Below are positions 34,339 to 43,843 of a stretch of 64,000 nt of DNA, piece by piece. This DNA is from Chrysoporthe austroafricana. Lineage: Eukaryota > Ascomycota > Sordariomycetes > Diaporthales > Cryphonectriaceae. The notes below the pieces were generated by a model that made no database searches, was not told where the DNA came from, and saw only the letters and a list, made by a program, of their open reading frames with translations. The stretch's first letter is position 1. Each line of letters starts with the position of its first letter. The translations under genes and the position numbers were made by a program. Location: contig JYIP02000007.1 of NCBI GenBank assembly GCA_001051155.2, positions 2,234,342-2,298,341 on the forward strand, given 5' to 3'.

Positions 34339-36225
34339 TTACCAAACCTCCTTCTTGAAGGTATCGTAAACATTTGTCCACTCCTGAGGGTCTTGGTCAA
34401 GACTGAATGTTGTCTGGATCTGCGGAGGGACTGCCGGGTTCCAAGCGATGTCCGAAGGGGTCGCTGCCGGCGTAGTTTGTGGCGTCTCGGAAGACGACGA
34501 TACAGGGCACAGAGACGGAGGGGCAGATGCCGTAGTGTTTCCTTGAAGTACCATGGTAGGATGGAGGAGACAGAACTTCTGCTTGAAAAGTCGTGCATCT
34601 AAGATAAGGATCAGAGGTTAGTAATAGGCTGGCATGCGAGGCTAGAGCTCCCACGGACCTTCAACTGAACCAAACTTGATGCGCAGCTTCTTCACACCGC
34701 GACGGTGTGATAATGATGGGACAATGTCAAGGGTGTCGGATTCGTTCTGCCGTCTGAATGCCTGAACTTGGAACAATGCGCTAGCACTATAATCGATGAG
34801 ATCAACCTCTTTATGCTTCTGGTCATCGATGGAAGACTGGAAGAACGTCATGGTGGAGACTGTTAACTCATTCGGCCTCTTCCTTTGCCAAAGACGTATC
34901 ACCTGCCGCCTGGATACGGTCATGCCCGCCTCTGCGATCTCGATGGCATCGAAGGCGCCACAGAGTTCTCGCTCCCTGAGGGTCATTTGGAACCTTACGC
35001 AGGAGCTCAGATGTTTGAATTTGTATTGTGGATCAATGTGATAATTGTTGTAGCCTTCGCTGTCGAAGACGGTTATGGCATGGGTCTTGAGGAAAGACAC
35101 ACGCTTCGAATCTTTGTCTGGCGTCCACGGAATAGAACCATATGGAACTATGTGGGTGACATGAATAGTTGCGTCGGAATTCTGATATTGTAAGATCCGC
35201 GTATCATCGTCTCGAGCCATGATGTGGACCGGTTCAAGCTTTAGCTTTTGGTGATTCTCCGGGGCTTTATTTAAGTATCTAGTCCCTGATCAGTACACGT
35301 TCCGTACAAGCCGCCGGTGCATCGTGAAGGCTTGCTTACAGTGTTGTAGGTGCCGATTCATATGTTAGGCTCGACCGACGACGGCCCGGCTCTGAATTCC
35401 TTTGCGTTAGCTGGTTCCTCGAATCGTCATATCCTTCGAAAAAGGCAGAACGGGCTGCATTTGTTACCTGGCAGGCCTGATCTCTCAAAAGGGTCCAATC
35501 CTTCGTCATCTTGTGGTTGAAGTCCTAGTTGGACCCGGAACCGTTGCACTTCCCGTTCCAGTTGACGTCGCTTCTGCTCGATAAGCCCGGCGTCTTGAGT
35601 ATTCTTCAACTCTTCGACCAGTTGATTTATTATTTGCAATTGCCTATCTGATACCACGCCCTCAATCTGGGTGAGATCTGATCGTGAACTTGTCACGGTC
35701 TGATCCCTGTCAGCAATGACTTCATCGTTGCGACCTTGGACGCTCCTTTCGCTGAAGGTAACATTTAGCAAGTCGAAGCGATAGCCAAGGAACTTGCAGT
35801 AGGCTGAGGTCTTACCGCACGAGGAGCTGCAGCCAACCTGGCACTAAGATGGTTGAATAATGCTCGTCAATCCGCGTCTTGTATCTGGCTAGCTTCTCAT
35901 TGTTTCCCATCGACCAGGTGCTGCGGAGCACTGCGGTAAGTATCCCTTCTCGCTGACGCTCTTCATGTTTCTGAAACAGAGCATTACAGAGCGTAAGCGT
36001 CTCTTCTATCTGCTCTAGGTCGTCAGAATGAAGAATCGCGCTTGAGGTCTGTACGTCTTTCTGAAAGTCAGCAAACTTCCGCTGCAGGCGCTTGACCGAG
36101 CGCTTGAAGTCGCGCAGTTCCTGGGGCGCGTTCTGGAAACGATCAAAGCCGGCGATGACCTGGTCAACAGAACCGACAACTTGTAGAATGAGTGACACGA
36201 TCCCCAGGATCGTGCCTGGATCCAT
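34339..36225 (-). CDS. Fungal protein with a STAND/NLR-type N-terminal region but no NTPase, five exons
   Basis: Inferred exons (minus): 36225-35816, 35751-35468, 35391-35340, 35278-34659 and 34598-34339, giving 541 aa in one continuous frame. Two introns carry CTAAC-type branch sites (the last one TACTAAC), and a third has CTAAA. The N-terminus (MDPGTILGIVSLILQVVGSV, then a helical region with heptad-like Leu) resembles the N-terminal domain that precedes NACHT or ankyrin parts in fungal NLR-like proteins. A charged coiled-coil segment follows (about residues 150-220). The C-terminal half (from the VHIMARDDDTR segment to the LRIKFGSVEDARLFKQKF segment) ends like a PH-fold domain, though this is only a resemblance. 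No P-loop NTPase, WD or ankyrin repeats are present. A role in allorecognition or immunity is inference. ATG 36291 is an alternative start. Confidence 0.7.
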
Positions 36226-36834
36226 TGTACTGGCGCATTGATCATGCAGAAGTCGCGATAATAACAGCCAGTACTGGGAGTAGTCCGACACGAGTCACCC
36301 GGACTTGAGGTCGTCTGGGCGCTGCTCCCTCCTGGCTCATCCCAAGCTCGATTGTGTATCCAGTCCTTGTCAAAGGAGGCTGACATGCAGGCGAAATCAC
36401 CACCGAATTCTGTCGAGTATTATGCCCAATGACCAACCTCGGGTGTGCCTCGACCTGACCAGGGTGAGGCACGTGGGGATCTCGTTGGAACTGATAAGCC
36501 GTCTGCCTGCTGTGCGGCTGACGAACGAGCCCGTATTGAACTCCGGCCCGGAGAGGGTGTGCAGCTTGGCAAATTGAATGCAAATCCCGCAAGCTGCTGC
36601 AGCGGCAAGGTTGACTCGATGCGCAGGTCTGCCTAGGTATGCGCAATCTTGTGCTGGAGGCAAGACATGTCCATCCCCAAAGGAGGTCACCGAGGCTAGG
36701 GGGGCGGCTCCGTATCCTACTTGGTGGTGATATAAAAATGCCAGATGTTTAACTTTAAAATCAGGGTGCTTCTTAAAAGAGTGTCATATCTGAGCTGCAG
36801 TGCCCGGCCGTAAAATCCATGTTGCCGTTCCAAC
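36226..36834. other. Bidirectional promoter region
   Basis: About 0.6 kb separates the divergent starts of the STAND-N-like gene (minus) and the MFS gene (plus), so the region probably drives both. A TATAAAA match lies at 36731, about 100 bases before the MFS start. Nothing else is called. Confidence 0.45.
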
Positions 36835-38954
36835 ATGGATCTCAACAAACAACAGAGCGATTCCCAGGAGACGGAAAGGAGGCGCTGCCATTTCACTTTC
36901 TGGACCGACTATGGCCGCGAGGTGAAGCATCTGGAGATTGACTATGTAAAGAGGCTACTGCCCTTCTGGACTGTGACTTGGGGGCCGGATGTCGTGCTAA
37001 CAAAGGAAGTAGAGTGTGCGCGAACGTGAGAAGCAGATCTCACGTATCGTGGACGATGGCGGCTTCAAATTCACCGTCTTCTTTGTGGCCGCGTCCGGCT
37101 TTCTCGCCTCGTCCTTCAGCCTCTTCGCCACGAACGTCATCGGCACTTCCATATTTTATGTGTACCCACCAAGCGGCATCATTGGCAATCATACCAGTCT
37201 TGTGCTGGATGAGATCACGCTGGTTGGAACGATTGTGGGGATGGTGGCCATGGGCCACCTTGCTGACCGGGCGGGACGCAAGAGGTTGTACGGTTTAGAG
37301 TTGACCTTCGTGATCGTTGCAACCTTCGGTGTCATTCAGTCCTCCAACGGACTCATGGTGTCCTCAAATATGCTCTCCGAAGGGCCTTCGAGCTCTATGA
37401 ACATCTACTCCTGGCTCTACTGGTGGCGTTCTGTACTGGGTCTAGGCATCGGTGCTGAAGTGAGATAAAAACCTCCAGGTCAGTGCAGAATACTAATATG
37501 ACATGGTACTGACTCTGACCAAGTATCCTCTTTCGGCTATCATTACGGCTGAATGGGCATCTACCCAGTCCCGCGGCACGATGCTCGCGGCCGTGTTCCT
37601 AATGCAGTCCGTGAGTCGACTGCTAGTCGACGGTCTCAGTCTTGGAATCCTTCGATATACAAGTTACAGATGGCATCTCTCTCCGAGCGACTCGAGCGAT
37701 ACTTCAAAGCTCGTGGTTGACCAGGTCTGGCGGTGGATCGTCGGAATTGGCATCATACCTGCTGCCACGGCCATCATCTTGCGTCTCACCATCCCCGAGA
37801 CTCCCCGATATTACGCGGGCATCATGAAGGACCTGCGGAAGGCTGTGGACAGCGTCTTGAAGGTGTATCGTAATGCCAGTGTCAGGGAGAAGATTTCGGA
37901 GCCGGCTGATAGCGCTGCTCCGGTGCAACATAGCAGCGCCGATAATAGAGGCGAGCGCAGGTACGGTTGGTACATCGGCGCTTGGGGCTATTTGACTGGA
38001 CCACAGAAAGCCTGGAAGACCCTCACCTCGGTTTCCCTTCTCTGGGCGCTGCTGGACGTATGCTTCTACGGCCTTTCTATGGACCTCTCTAACGATCTGT
38101 CTATTCTGGCTCACAACCCAGCAGACGGTACGCAGGTGTGCCAAAATAACCCGTTGTGGAATTCGGACTGGTGGAACTGCAACCCCAAGATCTACAATGT
38201 GCTCGAGGCCAACTCCAAGAGATTCCTCTGGCTAGCGTCAATACCTTCCGTGATCGGGGGCATCGTAGCCATCCTCGTCATAAATAGGGTCCGCAGGAGG
38301 CATATGCTGGCAGCGACTTTTGTGGTTATCAGCATCCTTTTTGCCATGGCCGGTGCCAGCCTCCTCATCACCGCCAACCTGGGCAGGCCGCACATCGTGA
38401 CACAGGTCTTATATGCTATTCTCAGCTTCGTTTTTAACGTCGGACCTAACACGCTGCTTTTCGTCACTGCCGTCGAGATCTTTCCAACGGTATATCGCGG
38501 AACCTTCTTCGGCATCGCGGCTGCTGCGGGCAAGGCCGGCGCTGCCGTGATCCGTGTCATCGTTGCCTACACTGCAAGCCGGGAAACGTCCCTTGGAATA
38601 CGACTGCTTATCTTCATACCGTTTATGCTGGCGTCGGCGCTGATATCGTGGTTTTACTTGCCAGACGTGCAGATACCGGCTAGGAGCGACGCACCACCAG
38701 ATGAAGAGCGACCGCAGAATAGGTCTGCCAGCCCATATAGACAACCTGACCAGACTGTTGCGGCTCGGGGACAAACCCATGGGTTATCCAACGAGCCTGA
38801 AGAGGATCGAAGCTCGTCAGAGAGCTCGTTCGATGAGGAGCGCCCACAGATACACCCACCAGCCACGGGTACCAGATCCCGCATATTTAGGAGACTGGAG
38901 AATAAGACGCTGGAGGACATTGCGCCGAACCCCAGGGGGGATCGAGGAGTGTAA
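36835..38954 (+). CDS. Phosphate-permease-like (PHS/Pho84-type) MFS transporter, three exons
   Basis: Exons 36835-36945, 37013-37459 and 37524-38954 encode 662 aa. Family marks are the loop signature GHLADRAGRKRLYGLEL between helices 2 and 3, the YPLSAIITAEWASTQSRG segment, and FNVGPNTLLFVTAVEIFPTVYRG in the second half, all close to Pho84-type proton-phosphate symporters. About twelve membrane helices are expected at the plasma membrane. Residues that Pho84 uses for phosphate are only partly kept (for example Trp in AEWAS where Phe is usual), so the substrate may not be phosphate. The N-terminus is short and charged, and the C-terminal tail of about 100 residues is acidic, Ser-rich and disordered. 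Intron 1 is the least certain join. It is transcribed divergently from the STAND-N-like gene. Confidence 0.85.
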
Positions 38955-41900
38955 TAATTGGTTCACAAGTGACTGTCGATTGAGAGATTGCCCGTAAAAG
39001 GTCAGTCTACACACCAAGATAAGCATTGCTGTATGTTAGCCGATATCTATTTGTTTAAATTAGGATGAACAATGCGTATCTATCTGCTAGTTTTACACAA
39101 ATCCAAACCCGAGGAATACAAAGCCCTCATACCTAGGAGTTTAGTGTAATATTGGAAGATCTTTTGGATGCCGCCAATCTCGAATCCATCCCGCATTTTA
39201 ATTCGTCATCACCGAGCTTGGGAATGTCATAAACAATGCCTAGGACTCCGGCAGGGGCGGTTGACGAAGTCTGCCTGATATGGTCGGATAGCTCTCTCTG
39301 TTATAATGTTGCGCATTTCACCTGATGGTTGTTAATCCTCACGCGAGATACTGCGAGTGGACGAGGGATGCGCCTCTCAAGGTAGACTCGTCCATGAAAC
39401 TACCCTTCGTGGCAAGCAGGGTCTTGTAGCGCGAGCTTCTCCGTGGTGCTCTCTTTTCTTCTTTCGGCCGCTGGTCGCTGGGCGTTCGCAGACGAAGCCA
39501 ATCTGGATCGTTTGAGACTGAGGAGGGAGGAAGTAGACCTCCTGCTCACGAGCAGGTGGTCCTTGGAGGAGCCTCCTTGAAATATTCTAGTGGACCGTGT
39601 GCTTCTTGGGTCTAAAGGTCGATCGAATGTTCCTAATCATCGGCGCCACTTACCTCCCCTTCGCTGACAGTATCCTCAGCGACAGGCTCGATGGATGTTC
39701 GTCGACATTTCGGCGGATGTTCGTCTAGATCGTCTTCAAAGGCATTGACTCTGCGCAGGTGTGTCTGATCGTGGCGTTCCATAGATGTTGGCTGGTCCTG
39801 TAACGAATTAGCTCGAGGTCTTAGGAAGACCCAGCCTTCCTCCTGTCGGCGCAGCGTTGCGCGTGTGCCGTCGGGTGCAGTCTGCTCGTGGATGGCATCA
39901 GGATGTCTCCTCGACCTGGCCCGCTCTGCTCGCTGCTGGTCGTCTTCCACGTAGTCGGCGTCCTGTTTCTGGTGAAGGGCTGCCGGCAATGCTCAAGAGA
40001 AACCCGTATCTGCCAAAGACTGCTGCCGCCCAAGACATGCTGAACGAATAAGCCGACTGTCCGCGCCCATCCGAAACGGCATCTCACCGGTGACTCATGG
40101 CACAGCGGGCCCAAAAGCTTTCTTAACACACTTGTAAGGCTCTGCACGCGACCTTCCCGAGCGCGTGTTCGCGGACTTGTTGCTCATGGTGAGTGGAGGG
40201 CGGCCGCGAGGGACAACGGGGGTTTAAGGGGTCGACTGGAGAGACGGATGGCGTCGTCGTGCTTGGAGGCTGGAACCGTGCTCTGATCGAGGAGCCAACT
40301 TGATGACCTGTCATAGGATTGCCACGTGGATTACCCAGTAGCCAGGGAAGCCTAAAAGTTGACGCCAGCGCTAGCTCATCCCCTGAATCCTGGTTGAGTG
40401 CTCGCCACGGCCGCTAAGCTTAGCGCCCACAATGCGCGTCGATCTTACCATGTCGGCAAAGGTGCTTCCCGCGAGGATAAGCTCGGCAAGAGCACAATCT
40501 GATTATAAACTATATATACTATTTGATGTTGAGGTCCCACTTACCCGTCTGAAATCACTACGCCGGTAGTTTGCTTACATCCAATATGTTCGCGTGCTTC
40601 TAGCTGCTCAAGAAGTGAAATGGCAGCCTTGACTCTAAGTCGAACCAGTCTCGAGTGACATGTGTTCGTGGTCCGAGATAGAATGAAATGCAAGTTTGGG
40701 ACAAGTCAACGAGGTGACCACAACAGCACCGCAACAAAGGCTGAGATGGAGCACGGCCAACAGGCACGCACTTCCTGCCTCCGTATCGTTTCCCGAAGAG
40801 AGTGGCTACTCTAGTGATATAAGACTAATCACAGTGCTCCCTATCTTCTCGGGAGATGCGAAAAGGATGTCAGTCTGTTGCTCACAAAGCCCAGGGTTGG
40901 GAAGAAAACCTATAGCGTAGCTATGAGCAAGCGGATGGATCTAACTTCGTAGTATAGTGTGTACTACGGATGCAAAATGCAATACTTAGCATATCGTCGA
41001 CATAGACGTATCGTATTTGCCGGGGTGGGAGGTAACCCGAGAATCCAAAGCCGAGTCGTAAATAGAAATAGGCGTAGCTACCTTCCAAGCCACTTGCGCG
41101 ATAGAGTAGCGCGTCTCCCCCAACAAGCCCAGACGATTTAGTATGGCGCATGTATAGGTAAGGAGCCCGGTGCTTCACGCTACACTTAGGGTAGCTGTGC
41201 TGTAACTTTGCAGTCAAACAATCCCATCTACAAGAGCTCTTCATTTGCGATTTGGAAGCTAGCACATGTCTAATCTGGATGTATACTGCCTCCATATGTC
41301 ATCCAAGTGCGGATTGGCGGACACTCCTTCAAGATACGGCCCTTGATTACTTGCCAGGTGGCCCAAATAAAATAGTTCCCAATTGAATAGAACTCGACTT
41401 ATATTCTAAGACATAACACTTAAAAATATCTTTGAAGATAACATTTTTTTTTTTTATTCTTCACGATCTCGACCCACTGTACACAGGAGGATGTTGGTCC
41501 GTCGAGCCAGATTGTAATAAATCCTCTCAGATGCCACCGAGCATTTCTGTATCCGAGAGTTATAGCCATCGGTCCGTTTATTATAGGGTAGTTTCTCGGT
41601 TGTCTTTCATCAAGGAAATACAATGGCACTCAGCAATCATTCATCATGAAAGTAAATTGAAGTGCAACCTCTCCTAGTCCACCATCTGTGATTCGATGCA
41701 GCACGTTTTAGCTGTCAAGGCATGCGTATTTCTGAAGAACAGCTGGTTGAAGGCCTTCAAGCTGAAACCTCAAGTGAACAAGCGTCGGCGTTAGTGGGAG
41801 CTGCATGGGCCCTGCCGCAGGGACATGTGTAATCGAATCTTACCGCGCCCCAGACCAAAAATGACATCTCTTCTGCCTCTCAATACCGACACCTCCGCTG

Positions 41901-41956
41901 ACTCTCTCACCCACGAACACGGATAGCTCTGATCCATAAACACGTTATAATCGGAG
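38955..41956. other. 3-kb region with a possible broken or small minus-strand gene
   Basis: From 39370 to 40190 on the minus strand there are gene-like pieces: an ATG at 40184 (MSNKSANTRSGRSRAEPYK), a 118-codon frame 39989-39633 that is acidic and rich in Arg and Gln, and a further open stretch around 39600-39420. They can be linked only with weak splice sites, so no gene is called. From about 40440 to 41950 the sequence is AT-richer and nothing is recognised. Confidence 0.45.
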
Positions 41957-43843
41957 ATGAGGCTTATCAATGTGCACACATATGTGCTAGAAGAGTTTTT
42001 TGGCCGACCCGCTCCACCGTACGCCATCTTGAGCCACACCTGGGATGGAGGTGAAGTTAGCTATAGCGACTGGCAGACTGACCTCGAGTGGGCCTCCCGC
42101 ACCAAGGCCGGCTTTGCAAAGATCAAGCTGGCTTGCCAACAAAGCCGCAAGGACGGTTTGGACTACCTATGGGTCGACACGAACTGCATTGACAAGAGCA
42201 GCAGCGCAGAGCTGTCTGAGGCGCTCAACTCTATGTTCCTGTGGTACGCAGAGGCGGCTATCTGCTACGCATACCTATCCGATGTGGAAGGCGAGAATGA
42301 CATGGTCGACATTGAGGATGGGACCGCCATGGAGGCCTTTGCGAAGAGCAAGTGGTTCACCCGGGGTTGGACGCTGCAAGAGCTACTCGGGCCGGAGGAG
42401 GTCCGATTCTACAGCCGTTCCTGGGAGCCCATCGGCATCAAATCGGACATGGCCAGACTCATCTCTAGTATCACGAGAATTGATGAACCTTTTCTGCTAG
42501 GCAGATCTCTTCTCTCAGCCAAAGTCTCGGAGAGGATGTCCTGGGCAGCCGATAGAGAAACTACTAGACAGGAGGATATGGCCTATTGTCTTCTTGGTCT
42601 CTTTAACATTCAGATGCCCATCCTGTACGGGGAGCGGAAGAACGCATTCCTTCGGCTTCAGGAGGAGATAATCAAGAAATCTACCGATCGTACGTGGATC
42701 TACCAGTTCGCAGCTCATCCAGATCCGGCCCGAATGCCTGCACACCAACTTCTCTTCAATTATTCTACCGAAGCCGCCCCCCCCCCCAAAAAAAAGAAAA
42801 CATGTTGACAAGAGATTATAGATACCCTATTTGCCTGGGAGATGAGCGACGAGGACTTGACTGGCTTTCCCGACGGATGGATCAATTTCCTGGCCCGGTC
42901 ACCCAAAGCATTTCGAAACGCTGCCTCATTCTTTCATCTCCCTGTTGGACCACCTAGATCCGACTCCAGTTACGCCATCACCAACTCGGGGCTGAGCATC
43001 CGCCTATCGATCTTATGGAATGCGTGCCATGGGACAGGAGCCGACGCAGTCGCACTTCTCAACTGCGGAGTGAGGCAAGAGGATGGCCGTATTGGTCTGT
43101 TGGGCATCCCGCTGCACTCGATCGGCTCCTGGGCGTTCCGAAGATCTTTCCGGTGGAGGAAGCCAATCTTGCTGGGTGTCAATGGTCCCGAGGCACAGTC
43201 TTCTCAGCCGTCAGCTCGCGCGGTGATTACGCATAGAAATTATCACTCGTTTCTAATCCGCGTTGATATGATGCGGATACATCTCCAGGAAGCACCAAAC
43301 GGTCCATCTTTCGCCAAAGTGAACCCGAGCTCACCCGAAAGCCTCGCACTTTATGGTCGGCTGTTCTTCAGGTTCAACGATGAGAAGTGGGATGCCGAGT
43401 TATGCACCAAGGATCCGGACACGGTGGGCCTGCCTGACTGTCGGACCGATATAATCATTCGCCGCGAGCACCTCGACCGCGCAATCAACGTCACGTTCGA
43501 CATACTTTTCAGCGGAGACAGTGCCGTCATCCGTCAATGTAGCATGTGGCTTGACCCAGCCCTGCCCGGCGAGAAGAAGGTCGAGGTGGCACGTCTCGAA
43601 GACGCTACTACTTTCAGGCTCAAGAACGGCTTAAAGAATAGATTGATCCTCTCTTGGGGACTCATATCGATACACATGTCGTCTTTTGGGCATGATACGC
43701 CTGTCATCATTGCATCTTTCATCTACGAGGACCCCTCGTTTCACGAAGACTTTGTGCGTCGAGCGATGGCGGGACCATCGCCAGCACTACTGGATTCGCG
43801 GTCTCAGTCACTACAGGATTCGCGGTCTCAGTCTGCATCATGA
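41957..43843 (+). CDS. HET-domain (heterokaryon incompatibility) protein, two exons
   Basis: Exons 41957-42689 and 42822-43843 encode 584 aa. The HET domain occupies about residues 18-180, with AILSHTWDGGEVSY, YLWVDTNCIDKSSSAELSEA and RGWTLQELLGPEEV, and the trailing LLGLFNIQMPILYGE motif. The 132-nt intron (GTACGT...TTATAG) carries a C11-A8 tract; splicing yields the expected STDHTLFAWE junction. HET-domain proteins trigger cell death when incompatible hyphae fuse, usually with a partner such as an NLR; the HET fold is TIR-like. The C-terminal 400 residues have no recognised repeats except two tandem copies of an eight-residue unit (DSRSQS core, 43789-43836) at the very end. No NACHT, WD or ankyrin part follows, so this is a stand-alone HET gene. 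Confidence 0.93.
42777..42795. repeat. C11-A8 homopolymer pair inside the HET-gene intron
   Basis: Eleven C followed by eight A, ending about 25 bases before the intron acceptor. Compare 11099-11120 and 34097-34116. Confidence 0.9.
43789..43838 (+). repeat. Two tandem 24-bp units at the 3' end of the HET coding sequence
   Basis: The core GATTCGCGGTCTCAGTC occurs twice, 24 bases apart and in frame, encoding LLDSRSQS then LQDSRSQS just before the stop. Confidence 0.85.

Noticed and set aside
40950..41150. Minus-strand YVYVDDML, reminiscent of a reverse-transcriptase YVDD motif in AT-richer DNA
   Set aside because: No other RT, integrase or RNase H blocks surround it and the frame is only 124 codons, so it is probably chance.
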